From: an uncultured Burkholderiales bacterium
Lineage (GTDB): Bacteria > Pseudomonadota > Gammaproteobacteria > Burkholderiales > Burkholderiaceae_C
NCBI GenBank assembly: GCA_903952885.1
Contig: CAJBHE010000173.1
Coordinates: 1 to 17,415, forward strand
Direction: 5' to 3'
DNA: 17,415 nt
In this document: positions 1 to 7,458 of the stretch, piece after piece
Layout of the letters: each line of letters starts with the position of its first letter
Numbering within the stretch: position 1 is the first letter of the stretch
The notes under the pieces: generated by a model
What the model was told of the DNA's origin: nothing
The model's input: only the letters and a program-made list of their open reading frames with translations
Database searches by the model: none
Program-made: the position numbers and the translations under genes

Positions 1-900
1 CGAGTCATACGCCTGAGCCAAGTGCTGAAAGTCCAACCGGGTATAGACCTGTGTGGTGGTGATGTTGGCGTGGCCCAGCAACTCTTGTACGCCACGCAAA
101 TCTTGACTGGACTGCAACACATGGCTGGCAAACGAATGGCGCAGCATGTGGGGATGCACGGGCGTGGACAAGCCTGCTTTCAAACTGCGTTGACGCAAGC
201 GCTGCCACATGGCTTGCGCCGTCAAACGCGTGCCATTGCGACCAATGAACATCGCTGTTTGCTCGGCGGTGGCAGGCGTGAGGCCTTGGTCGCGCACTGC
301 CACCCAGGCTTGCATTGCTTCTAGTGCTTTGCCACCCACGGGCACGCTGCGGCGTTTGCTGCCTTTGCCCAGCACGTGGGCTTCGCCACCGTCAAAGTCA
401 ATCCAGCCTTTGGCTTGTGCGCCTGCTTGCACATCCAGCCCCACCAGCTCGCCCACACGCAAACCGCAGCCGTACAGCAACTCGACCAGCGCGGCATCGC
501 GGCACTCTAGCCACGGGTCTGCGGTGTCGGGGGCTGCGTGGTATTCGGCCAGCTGCACGGCGTCGTCCACGCTCAGGGCTTTGGGCAAGGGCTTGGGAGC
601 TTTGGGGGCGCGCACGTCTTGCACGGGGTTGCTACTTACCAAGCCTTGACGACCCAACCACACATAAAAACCGCGCCAGCCCGAAAGAATGAGCGCAATG
701 CCGCGCCCGCTGCGGCCACCGCCGTGCATCTGCGATACCCAGCGGCGGATGTGTGTGCTTTGCACCGCTTCTAGCGCCACGTTGGCTTCGGCTGCGTAGT
801 CGGTGAGTTTTTCTAGGTCTAGGCTGTAGAGCGTGACGGTGCGCTCTGCCAAGCGCTTTTCAAAGCGAACGTGGTCGAGATAGCGGGCGACCAAGTCCAT
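1..900 (-). CDS. xerC: Site-specific tyrosine recombinase XerC (C-terminal tail beyond left edge)
   Basis: XerC, with XerD, resolves chromosome dimers at dif sites at the division septum. Reading from the ATG at 898-900, 300 codons stay open to base 1. The N-terminal part (about residues 1-95) is the SAM-like core-binding domain, beginning MDLVARYLDHVRFEKRLAER. The catalytic domain shows the full tyrosine-recombinase set: Arg148 in LLYGCGLRVGEL, Lys179 in HVLGKG, His251 and Arg254 in HPHMLRHSFA, His277 in LLGHANI, and the nucleophile Tyr286 in TTTQVYTRLD. Only a short C-terminal tail can be missing, since the family is about 300-330 residues. It lies 20 bases after the DUF484 gene and is probably co-transcribed with dapF, an arrangement known from many Proteobacteria. 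That context favours housekeeping XerC over a phage or integron integrase. No strong ribosome binding site precedes the ATG. Confidence 0.95.
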   Translation of the reverse strand, partial: MDLVARYLDHVRFEKRLAERTVTLYSLDLEKLTDYAAEANVALEAVQSTHIRRWVSQMHGGGRSGRGIALILSGWRGFYVWLGRQGLVSSNPVQDVRAPKAPKPLPKALSVDDAVQLAEYHAAPDTADPWLECRDAALVELLYGCGLRVGELVGLDVQAGAQAKGWIDFDGGEAHVLGKGSKRRSVPVGGKALEAMQAWVAVRDQGLTPATAEQTAMFIGRNGTRLTAQAMWQRLRQRSLKAGLSTPVHPHMLRHSFASHVLQSSQDLRGVQELLGHANITTTQVYTRLDFQHLAQAYDS

Positions 901-920
901 GTGCTTTGAATGCGTGGTTT

Positions 921-1625
921 TTAACGGAGATGTGAGAGCGCCGCGCTGGCCAAGTCACCCATGCGTTCGATGATGGTGGTGCCCATGCCCTCAAAGTAGC
1001 GCTGTGGGTCGGGCGAGGCCAAAACCAAGAGGCCAATCACCGGCTGCTCAGCCGCGGTTTGTGGTGTGTCTTCGGGGCGCGTGGCACGCAAGGCGATGAA
1101 AGCCACCGACTGCGCAGCAGCGGGGTCTTCCAGCCACTGCACGGCGTCGAAGTTGTTGTTGATGCCTACGTAGGGCTTGGTCAACGACGCGGCAAAGTCT
1201 TTGATGGGGTCGATCACGCTTTGCGCGAAGGGTTCAATTTTGAAGTCCTCGCGCACACCCCACACCTTGATGGCCACTTGCGGCACCACAAAAGTGTGTT
1301 GAATTTGATCTGCGATGGAGTGTGGCAAATCACGAGCGTTGCTGGTCATCAACAGGGTTTTGACCCAGCGCTGCATGCGCTCAATCAGCACTTCGTTTTC
1401 TGTGCCATGGCGCATCATGTCCATCATGCGCAGCTCGAGGGCGCGAATCTTTTCGCGCATCATTTCGGCTTGGCGTTCTTGGAGGCTGATGGCGCGGTGG
1501 CTGTGTGGGCTGTTGAGCTTGACAGCTGACAACAGCTCGGCGTGACGCTCGAAGAAGTCTGGCGTGTTCACCAAAAAGTTGGCAATGTCGTCTTCGGTAA
1601 TTGGGTTCATGGCAGGGTTGTTCAT
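921..1625 (-). CDS. DUF484 family protein (YigA-like), between dapF and xerC
   Basis: This 234-residue protein matches the DUF484 family. It has the typical opening (ITEDDIANFLVNTPDFFERH), then a helical, Met/Arg/Glu-rich stretch around residues 45-90 (ISLQERQAEMMREKIRALEL) that is likely a coiled coil, then a GAF-like C-terminal half ending GDLASAALSHLR. Its molecular function is not established in the family, but it sits between dapF and xerC in many Proteobacteria, as here. The frame stays open upstream to 1811, inside dapF. I chose the ATG at 1625 because it forms an ATGA overlap with the dapF stop, a usual sign of translational coupling. A second in-frame ATG at 1610 is also possible and would remove five residues. 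Confidence 0.85.
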   Translation of the reverse strand: MNNPAMNPITEDDIANFLVNTPDFFERHAELLSAVKLNSPHSHRAISLQERQAEMMREKIRALELRMMDMMRHGTENEVLIERMQRWVKTLLMTSNARDLPHSIADQIQHTFVVPQVAIKVWGVREDFKIEPFAQSVIDPIKDFAASLTKPYVGINNNFDAVQWLEDPAAAQSVAFIALRATRPEDTPQTAAEQPVIGLLVLASPDPQRYFEGMGTTIIERMGDLASAALSHLR

Positions 1626-2509
1626 AGGGTGTCTGGAAGAGTGATTTCGCCTTGAAAGACGGTGGTAGCTGGGCCGGTCATATGCACGGGCGTGTCGCCA
1701 CCATGCCATTCGATGGTGAGTGTGCCGCCGTGGGTTTGCACGGTCACGCGTGAATCCAGTAAGCCCCAGCGAATACCAGTGACCACCGCTGCGCAAGCGC
1801 CTGTGCCACACGCCAGTGTTTCGCCCGAGCCGCGCTCAAACACGCGCAAGCGTACTTCACTTCGACTGAGCACTTGCACAAATCCTGCGTTCACGCGCTT
1901 AGGAAAGGCTGCATGGTTTTCAATCAGTGGGCCTTGGGCCAGCACAGGGGCAGCATCAACATTGGCCACCACTTGCACGGCGTGCGGGTTGCCCATAGAC
2001 ACCACACCCACGTTCACAGCGTCGCCATTGTTGAGCGCCAGCTGCCAAGTCAACGCGCCTTTTGCTCTGGCTGCGTAGCCCGCTGCATCAACAGGCTTGG
2101 CGTGAATTGCAGCAAACGGCACTTGAGGCAAGTCAAACACAGGCGCGCCCATGTCCACCATCACTTGACCGTCTGGCATTTCTTTTAGAGTGATGACACC
2201 GCCATGCACTTTGACACGCACAGTGGTTTTGTCAGTCAAGCCTTGTTCGCGCACAAAGCGCACAAAGCAGCGCGAGCCGTTGCCGCACTGCTCCACCTCG
2301 CCACCATCGGCGTTGTGAATGACGTATTCAAAGTCTACGTGGGGCTGCGGCGCGGGACGCACAGTGAGAATTTGGTCTGCGCCCACACCAAAGTGCCGGT
2401 CGGCCAGAAAACGGTAATGGGCGGGCGTGAGATTCAATCGCTGAGTGGTCTCGTCCAAGACCACAAAGTCGTTGCCTGCGCCCTGCATTTTGGTGAAGCG
2501 AATTCGCAT
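1622..2509 (-). CDS. dapF: Diaminopimelate epimerase
   Basis: DapF converts LL- to meso-diaminopimelate in the lysine and peptidoglycan precursor pathway, in the cytoplasm. The 295-residue product starts MRIRFTKMQGAGNDFVVLDE, the standard DapF opening. Both active-site cysteines of the PLP-independent racemase pair are visible: Cys75 in NADGGEVEQCGNGSRC and Cys234 in ERGSGETLACGTGACAAVVTG. The frame extends 14 codons upstream to 2551, but that extension (GHKSTASVPDNQR) is not family-like, so the ATG at 2507-2509 is preferred. Its stop overlaps the start of the DUF484 gene. The protein is full length for the family and nothing is missing. Confidence 0.96.
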   Translation of the reverse strand: MRIRFTKMQGAGNDFVVLDETTQRLNLTPAHYRFLADRHFGVGADQILTVRPAPQPHVDFEYVIHNADGGEVEQCGNGSRCFVRFVREQGLTDKTTVRVKVHGGVITLKEMPDGQVMVDMGAPVFDLPQVPFAAIHAKPVDAAGYAARAKGALTWQLALNNGDAVNVGVVSMGNPHAVQVVANVDAAPVLAQGPLIENHAAFPKRVNAGFVQVLSRSEVRLRVFERGSGETLACGTGACAAVVTGIRWGLLDSRVTVQTHGGTLTIEWHGGDTPVHMTGPATTVFQGEITLPDTL

Positions 2510-2595
2510 GCGCTGATTATCGGGCACAGAGGCTGTCGATTTGTGCCCCATCGCTGAGCGCTCAGAGGGTCATTGACTGCACAAGTGAGAGTCAG

Positions 2596-2639
2596 AGAGT
2601 CCGTGCTCATCGCTACCAAATGGGCTGAGCACGGTCTCT
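2596..2639. terminator. Imperfect inverted repeat between tctC-like gene and dapF, possible terminator
   Basis: Arms at 2596-2609 (agagtccgtgctca) and 2626-2639 (tgagcacggtctct) pair over 13 of 14 positions, with a T-T mismatch at 2600/2635 and a 16-base loop. It lies just after the stop of the minus-strand TctC-like gene and before dapF, where a terminator would insulate the housekeeping operon. Neither flank has a clear U-run, so a Rho-independent terminator is only a possibility; it could equally be an operator or a processing stem. The rest of 2510-2653 shows no gene. Confidence 0.4.
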
Positions 2640-2653
2640 GGAAGTTAAAAAGA

Positions 2654-3643
2654 TCACTCGGCTTTGATGTTGTTATCAGCGATGAGCTTCGAATACTTGG
2701 CGTTTTCAGCAGCCAGGAAAGCCTTGAACTCATCTTGAGAAGAGGCTAAGGCTTCCACACCCAGGCCTGCAAATCTATCTTTGAGGTCTGGATTGGCCAT
2801 GATTTTTACCAAAGCGCTGTGATAAGCATCAACAACGGGTTTGGGCGTGCCAGCAGGCAAGAACACCCCCCACCAATTCACTGCGACCAAGCCTGGCAAA
2901 CCAGCTTCTGCAAAAGTCGGGATATCAGGCATCATGGACGAGCGTTTGGCGCTGGTGATAGCCAATGCACGCAAACGTCCCGACTTGATATGCTGGCTGA
3001 CCGGCAATGCATCAGACACCATCATGTCAATTTGACCCGCCAGCAAATCGTTGACAGCCAAACCACCGCCCTTGTAGGGCACGCCTGTCATCTTGATATT
3101 GGCTTGTCGCATGATCAGCTCACCGCCTAGGTGTGCCATGCTGCCAGGGCCACTGGTTCCAAAATTCAAACTGTCCGGCTTGTTACGCGCAGCCGTTAAT
3201 AATTCGTTTAAATTCTTGAAAGGTGATGCCGTTGGAACCGCCAAAATGTTTGGCCCTGTGGCTGTCAGCGCCACTGGGATGAAGTCTTTCTCCATGTTGT
3301 AAGGCACCTTGGTGATGAGCGGATTCACTGCAGCAGGGCCCAAGTTGCCCACCACGAAGGTGTAGCCATCTGCCGGTTGACGAGCGGTGAACTCCATACC
3401 GATTGAGCCAGCAGCTCCAGGTTTACTTTCGATGATGACGGGCTGACCCCAGTGCTCGCTGAGCTTTTGCCCCATGATGCGGGCCATTAGGTCAGAACTT
3501 CCACCAGCTGGATAAGTCACAACCAACTTCACAGGCTTATTAGGAAAGTTTTGAGCAAAGGATTGTGAGCAGAAACAACTCGCCAGCACGGCAAGGTAAG
3601 CGTAAAAACTCTTCTTCCAACGCAATGACAATGTAAAACTCAT
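2654..3643 (-). CDS. Tripartite tricarboxylate transporter substrate-binding protein (TctC/Bug family)
   Basis: This is a 329-residue periplasmic binding protein of the TctC/Bug family, which is greatly expanded in Burkholderiales. Members deliver carboxylates or other small organics to a tripartite transporter or act as sensors. Family marks are NFPNKPVKLVVTYPAGGSSD after the signal peptide, the central MTGVPYKGGGLAVNDLLAGQ and DALPVSQHIKSGRLRALAI, and a C-terminal region ending DNNIKAE. The ATG at 3643 is preferred over the ATG at 3664 because AAGGAG (3651-3656) sits 7 bases upstream of it. The signal peptide is RWKKSFYAYLAVLAS followed by a cleavage site near SFA-QNF (after Ala30). LASC (residues 20-23) also fits a lipobox. 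No TctA or TctB membrane gene is in the window, so it is an orphan binding protein. It is divergent from the 3746-8154 operon, which suggests it imports that pathway's substrate. Confidence 0.9.
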   Translation of the reverse strand: MSFTLSLRWKKSFYAYLAVLASCFCSQSFAQNFPNKPVKLVVTYPAGGSSDLMARIMGQKLSEHWGQPVIIESKPGAAGSIGMEFTARQPADGYTFVVGNLGPAAVNPLITKVPYNMEKDFIPVALTATGPNILAVPTASPFKNLNELLTAARNKPDSLNFGTSGPGSMAHLGGELIMRQANIKMTGVPYKGGGLAVNDLLAGQIDMMVSDALPVSQHIKSGRLRALAITSAKRSSMMPDIPTFAEAGLPGLVAVNWWGVFLPAGTPKPVVDAYHSALVKIMANPDLKDRFAGLGVEALASSQDEFKAFLAAENAKYSKLIADNNIKAE

Positions 3644-3681
3644 CAGGTGTCTCCTTGGTTTCATAGTTAGGGAATGTCGTT

Positions 3682-3695
3682 AGATCATTTGATCT
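3682..3695. promoter_or_regulatory. Inverted repeat AGATCA-TT-TGATCT in divergent intergenic region
   Basis: A perfect 6+6 inverted repeat with a 2-base spacer lies in the 102-base gap between the divergent TctC-like gene and the beta-propeller gene. A second palindrome, AGCTAGCT, follows at 3698-3705, and the AT-rich stretch tagctatatta may hold a promoter -10 for the plus strand. The position suits an operator controlling both directions. The binding protein is unknown; the only regulator in the window is the TetR protein at 12515-13234. Confidence 0.35.
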
Positions 3696-3745
3696 CCAGC
3701 TAGCTATATTACAGATTGAACAAAATTTTTGATGAGTGTTTACCC

Positions 3746-4993
3746 ATGCTTCATGCGCCACAACCTGCTTCGCGTGCCGACCAGACTTTGTCACACAACA
3801 TGAAATTGTTAGCTCACCACGAGCTTGCTGGCTTTGGTGGCTTGGGCGAAGGGATGTCAATGCAGATGACCACCGACGGTCGCCGCATTCTTTGGTTAGC
3901 ACATGAGTCAGCCCCTAAAAATTTTTCGGGCGTCGATGTGACGGACCCCATAAATCCCAGGCTCATTGTGCAAACCGAACTACCGCATATGAAACTGCGT
4001 TCTAACTCGTTAGACGTGGTTGGCGACATCATGGTCGTGGCTTACCAAGCCAGCACCGTTGGCATCAAACCAGCAGGTGTGGATATTTTTGATGTCAGTA
4101 CACCAGAAACACCACGCCTACTTTCACATTTCGACTGCTCAGGACCGCATTCAAGGGGCGTGCATGCGGTGTGGTTTGTGGACGGCAAGTACGTGCATAT
4201 GTCTTCAGGTGCATCTGACTTTCAACCGCGCAACCCATTGGACGATCAGTTTTACCGCATCCTCGATATTTCAGACCCTACCAAGCCTGTCGAAGTTGGC
4301 CGTTGGTGGTATCCCGGCACTCGAGAAGGCGATGAGGCGCCGCCTCCACCCAGGTTGCCCAAACAATTCGACACCGGTTTTCGCACGCACAACACCAACG
4401 TATTTCCCGAGCGCCCAGACCGAGCGTTTGTGGGCTACATCGACGGCGGCGCAGTGGTGCTGGACATTTCAGACATGAGCAATATCAAGGTGGTTTCCCA
4501 ATGGAATCACTCTCCCCCTTTCAATGGATTTACGCACACTGTGCTGCCCCTGTTCGACCGTGGACTGTGGATCGTCAGTGACGAGTGCGTGCAGGACAAC
4601 GGCGGAGATTGGCCCAAGCTGGTGTGGGTGGTGGACGCTCGCAACGAAAGCAACCCAGTGCCCATCGGTACCTTCCCAGCTCCTTCTTATGAAGCTTTTG
4701 CGAAACGAGGCGGCAGATTTGGCGCACACAACTTGCATGAAAACTTGCCAGGTCCAACCTCATTCCGCTCAGACACCATCATCGTTGGCTCGTTTTTCAA
4801 TGCAGGCGTGCGTGTGTACGACACCAGCAATCCTTATCAAGTGCAAGAGATTGCCTACTTTGTGCCTGGTGCACCTAAGCTGTCGCCCGCAGGTGCAATT
4901 CAACTCAATGATGTGTACGTAGACGACAGGCGCATCGTCTACACCGTGGACCGTTTCACGGGCGGCTTGTACATTCTTGAAATGAACATTTGA
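3746..4993 (+). CDS. LVIVD-repeat beta-propeller protein, function unknown
   Basis: This 415-residue protein is built of about six or seven LVIVD-type beta-propeller repeats. Recurring blade motifs include GVDVTDPINPRLIV, GVDIFDVSTPETPRLL, YRILDISDPTKPVEVG, GAVVLDISDMSNIKVV, VWVVDARNESNPVPIG and GVRVYDTSNPYQVQEI, with GGLYILEMNI probably closing the ring. Histidines recur near blade entries: GVHAVWF (His140), RTHNTNVF (His215), FTHTVLPL (His264) and GAHNLHEN (His328, His331). This recalls metal-lined propellers such as the SBP56/methanethiol oxidase fold, but that link is inference. No signal peptide is apparent. Starts at TTG 3716, ATG 3746 and ATG 3800 are all possible, and none has a strong ribosome binding site; 3746 is the first ATG. 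The stop overlaps the next gene's TTG start, so the two are probably made together. No reaction can be assigned. Confidence 0.75.
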   Translation: MLHAPQPASRADQTLSHNMKLLAHHELAGFGGLGEGMSMQMTTDGRRILWLAHESAPKNFSGVDVTDPINPRLIVQTELPHMKLRSNSLDVVGDIMVVAYQASTVGIKPAGVDIFDVSTPETPRLLSHFDCSGPHSRGVHAVWFVDGKYVHMSSGASDFQPRNPLDDQFYRILDISDPTKPVEVGRWWYPGTREGDEAPPPPRLPKQFDTGFRTHNTNVFPERPDRAFVGYIDGGAVVLDISDMSNIKVVSQWNHSPPFNGFTHTVLPLFDRGLWIVSDECVQDNGGDWPKLVWVVDARNESNPVPIGTFPAPSYEAFAKRGGRFGAHNLHENLPGPTSFRSDTIIVGSFFNAGVRVYDTSNPYQVQEIAYFVPGAPKLSPAGAIQLNDVYVDDRRIVYTVDRFTGGLYILEMNI

Positions 4994-6066
4994 ACGCGAG
5001 CACAGTGACTTGGTCGCGTGACGCATTGGCAGGAAAAATTCCAGTGACCTTGGTCACTGGATTTTTGGGAAGTGGGAAAACCACCCTCATCTCCAAACTG
5101 TTGCTGCATCCTGAAATGCGACGTGTCGCAGTCGTGATCAACGAAGTCGGTGAGATAGGAATTGACCATGACTTGGTCACCATGTCTTCAGAAAACATCA
5201 CCCTGCTGGCGAATGGCTGCATTTGCTGTTCGGTACGCACTGACTTACAAGAAACCTTGCGCGATTTGTTTGCCCAACGTCGCGTGGGCGAGGTTTTTGA
5301 TTTTGACCGCGTGATTGTTGAAACCACTGGCTTAGCAGACCCAGCACCCGTGGTGCAAACACTAGCCAGCGATACCCTGCTAGAGGCCCACTACCGGTTG
5401 GATGGCTTGATCACACTGGTCGACGGCGTGCATGGCGCAGGCCAGATTCAACAGCAAACTGAGGCCATCAAACAGATTGCCATTGCCGACAAAATCTTCA
5501 TCACCAAATCCGACCTGGCAAGTGATGGCGACATAGACATATTGTCTGGGTTGGTCCGTGACCTGAATGCGCAGGCGCCCATCGCTTTCATCCACAACGG
5601 CGAACTAGCCCCCTCCGAATTGATCGATTTAGGACTAACGAGTGCCCGCGCCAGCGACAACACCCTGAGGTTTCTAGGCGAGTCCTTGAATGCCACAAAC
5701 GCACCACAAGAGGATGGACGGTATTTAGGGCAAAGGTCCCCCTCTCACGATGCATCGGTGCGGACCCAGTCATTGCGATTCGACCAACCCTTTGCGTGGG
5801 CTTCTTTCACAGCGGCACTTGAGTTGCTGACAACATTACGCGGGCCCGACTTGCTTCGCATGAAGGGCATTGTGAATGTGGAAGGCGAACCCGTGGTGGT
5901 GCAAGGCGTGCAACACATTTTTCACACACCCGTGAAGATGGACAGATGGCCCAGCGACGATCGTGACTCAAGGCTGGTGTTCATTGTTCGCCATATAGAG
6001 GCCGATGTGATTCGTCAATTGTTCCAAGCCGTTGGGGCTGTATCGCGAGGAAAAAAATCCATATGA
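4990..6066 (+). CDS. G3E family GTPase (CobW/YjiA/nitrile-hydratase-activator type)
   Basis: This 358-residue protein belongs to the COG0523 G3E P-loop GTPases, which insert or handle metals (cobalt, zinc, iron) for client enzymes. Visible motifs are the Walker A G24-x-x-G-x-G-K-T (TGFLGSGKTT), the metal-binding CxCC at Cys77-Cys80 (ANGCICCSVRTDL), the switch/Walker B region with ETTGLADPAPVVQTL, the guanine-specificity motif ITKSDL, and a CobW C-terminal domain ending in VFIVRHIEADVIRQLFQAVG. The chosen start is TTG at 4990, which overlaps the beta-propeller stop (TTGA); an in-frame GTG at 5005 is an alternative. Neither start has a clear ribosome binding site, so translational coupling is likely. 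Its stop overlaps the next start (ATGA). The context suggests it matures a metal site in a neighbouring enzyme, with the adjacent His-rich propeller as first candidate. Confidence 0.85.
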   Translation: MNASTVTWSRDALAGKIPVTLVTGFLGSGKTTLISKLLLHPEMRRVAVVINEVGEIGIDHDLVTMSSENITLLANGCICCSVRTDLQETLRDLFAQRRVGEVFDFDRVIVETTGLADPAPVVQTLASDTLLEAHYRLDGLITLVDGVHGAGQIQQQTEAIKQIAIADKIFITKSDLASDGDIDILSGLVRDLNAQAPIAFIHNGELAPSELIDLGLTSARASDNTLRFLGESLNATNAPQEDGRYLGQRSPSHDASVRTQSLRFDQPFAWASFTAALELLTTLRGPDLLRMKGIVNVEGEPVVVQGVQHIFHTPVKMDRWPSDDRDSRLVFIVRHIEADVIRQLFQAVGAVSRGKKSI

Positions 6067-6998
6067 AATCTTCCGACACAAACCATCAGACTGCCACACG
6101 GAAAATTGGCATCGTAGGGCTCGGCATCATGGGTAGCGCCATCGCTGAACATCTGTTGAATTCAGGGTTTGAGGTTTTCGGATATGACATTGAACCAAAA
6201 GCCAGAAACCGATTGAAGAGGTTTGGTGGCAAGCAAATGGGTAGCGTTCAAGGTGTTTTACAACACGCTGATATCGTCATCACGTCGCTGCCCAGTGGCC
6301 TAGCATTGAAAACCGTCACGGATGAAATAGTTCTGGAATTTTCCGGCGACAAGGGGCATCAAAAAGTTCTGATTGAAACAAGCACGCTGCCCATACAAGA
6401 CAAAGAGGCCTGTGCTACAAAACTCAAATCTGTTGGCATCGTGACCCTAGACTGCCCGATCATTGGCACTGTGTCACACCTCAAAAGTCGCTTGTGGACC
6501 ATTTATGCAAGTGGCCCCAAAAAAACTTACCAGGAGGTCCTGCCACTGTTGCGTGAGTTCACAGACGACACCCCCTATTTGGGTTCCTATGGCAGTGGCA
6601 CAAAAATGAAGCTCGCTGCAAACCACTTGGTTGCCATTTATAACGTGGCATATGCCGAATCGGTCACTTTGTCTCGAAAAATGGGATTAGATCCGCGTGA
6701 CGTACTTCAACATTTTGGCAACAGTCCCATCTTGGGAACTGGTGTCATGCGATCACGCATGGCCATGATGGTGGAACGCAACTACTCTCCACCGACGATG
6801 AAAATAGAAGTCTGGCAAAAAGATATGGGCATCATTGGCGACCTTGCCAAAACGCTCAATTGCCCTACCCCCCTTTTCACAGCTTCAGCGGATATTTATT
6901 CGGCCGCCATGGCTCAAAATTTAGCGCTTAAAGACACTGCAGCAACTGCAGAGGTATTAGCATCTATGGCGGGAATTAAACCGTCAAGAAATCATTGA
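6063..6998 (+). CDS. NAD(P)-dependent beta-hydroxyacid dehydrogenase, 3-hydroxyisobutyrate dehydrogenase-like (copy A)
   Basis: This 311-residue cytoplasmic oxidoreductase of the HIBADH/tartronate-semialdehyde-reductase family oxidises beta-hydroxyacids or reduces the matching semialdehydes. The dinucleotide motif is G19-L-G-I-M-G24 (KIGIVGLGIMGSAIAEHLL). The catalytic lysine is Lys183 with Asn187 in GSYGSGTKMKLAANHLVAI. The substrate loop, normally DAPVSGG, reads LDCPIIGT. The C-terminal helical domain contains TMKIEVWQKDMGIIG and PTPLFTASADIYSAAM. It is clearly paralogous to the enzyme at 10420-11394. The start overlaps the GTPase stop by 4 bases (ATGA). A hand count over 6181-6480 gives about 48% GC, against about 65% over 361-660 in xerC. 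The substrate is unknown. Confidence 0.85.
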   Translation: MKSSDTNHQTATRKIGIVGLGIMGSAIAEHLLNSGFEVFGYDIEPKARNRLKRFGGKQMGSVQGVLQHADIVITSLPSGLALKTVTDEIVLEFSGDKGHQKVLIETSTLPIQDKEACATKLKSVGIVTLDCPIIGTVSHLKSRLWTIYASGPKKTYQEVLPLLREFTDDTPYLGSYGSGTKMKLAANHLVAIYNVAYAESVTLSRKMGLDPRDVLQHFGNSPILGTGVMRSRMAMMVERNYSPPTMKIEVWQKDMGIIGDLAKTLNCPTPLFTASADIYSAAMAQNLALKDTAATAEVLASMAGIKPSRNH

Positions 6999-7005
6999 CT
7001 TTTAT

Positions 7006-7443
7006 ATGGAGAAAACCTTGACTCATCTTTCACTCAAACAAGCCAATCACATCATCGAAGAGGCGTGCAAAGCTGCACGTGCTGCCAACTACAAACCCAT
7101 GGGAGTCGCAGTGCTTGATGCATCAGGACAGCTGGTCGCGTTTGGCCGTGAAGACGGTGCCAGCATGTTCAGATTTGACATCGCACGGGGCAAAGCATGG
7201 GGTGCTGTCGGCATGGGTGCATCAAGCCGCATCTTGGCAGAGCGAGCCAAAGACAACCCCAATTTCTTCATTACTTTAGCGGCCACAGCTGAAGGTAAAT
7301 TTTTGCCACAACCAGGTGCAGTGTTGATCAAAGACAGCCAAGGTCATATTCTGGGTGCTGTGGGTGCAAGCGGCGGAACTGGCGATGAGGATGAAATCAT
7401 TTGCGCTGCAGGCGTTCATGCCGCTGGTTTTGTGACCGAATAA
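7006..7443 (+). CDS. DUF336 / GlcG-HbpS family heme-binding-like protein
   Basis: This is a small protein (145 residues) of the GlcG/HbpS (DUF336) family. The marks are LSLKQANHIIEEACKAARA, GVAVLDASGQLVAFGREDGA, the conserved glycine-rich AVLIKDSQGHILGAVGASGG, and the C-terminal DEIICAAGVHAAGF. Relatives bind heme or appear as accessory proteins beside catabolic oxygenase and glycolate genes, but a general catalytic role is not settled. The start is uncertain. The ATG at 7006 has no ribosome binding site before it, whereas GGAG (7008-7011) sits 6 bases before an in-frame TTG at 7018, so the protein may really begin there, 4 residues shorter. It lies 7 bases after the dehydrogenase gene, in the same operon. 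No signal peptide is seen, so it is probably cytoplasmic. Confidence 0.8.
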   Translation: MEKTLTHLSLKQANHIIEEACKAARAANYKPMGVAVLDASGQLVAFGREDGASMFRFDIARGKAWGAVGMGASSRILAERAKDNPNFFITLAATAEGKFLPQPGAVLIKDSQGHILGAVGASGGTGDEDEIICAAGVHAAGFVTE

Positions 7444-7458
7444 TCAACAGGAGTGCTT

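Noticed and set aside
1..900. Tyrosine recombinase as an island or phage integrase
   Set aside because: The residues and the dapF-DUF484-xerC gene order identify housekeeping XerC; no attachment-site repeat or adjacent tRNA supports an integrase role.
1059..1529. Plus-strand open frame of 156 codons opposite the DUF484 gene
   Set aside because: It is antisense to a conserved family gene, has no recognisable domain or ribosome binding site, and is explained by the base composition of the real gene.
1626..1811. Upstream extension of the DUF484 reading frame to 1811
   Set aside because: It lies wholly inside dapF in another frame, its sequence (WHRRLRSGGHWYSLG) is unlike the family, and the ATG at 1625 gives a standard ATGA overlap.
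3540..3902. Minus-strand open frame of 120 codons spanning the divergent promoter
   Set aside because: It overlaps the TctC signal peptide, the intergenic region and the beta-propeller start in the wrong frame; its protein has no family features.
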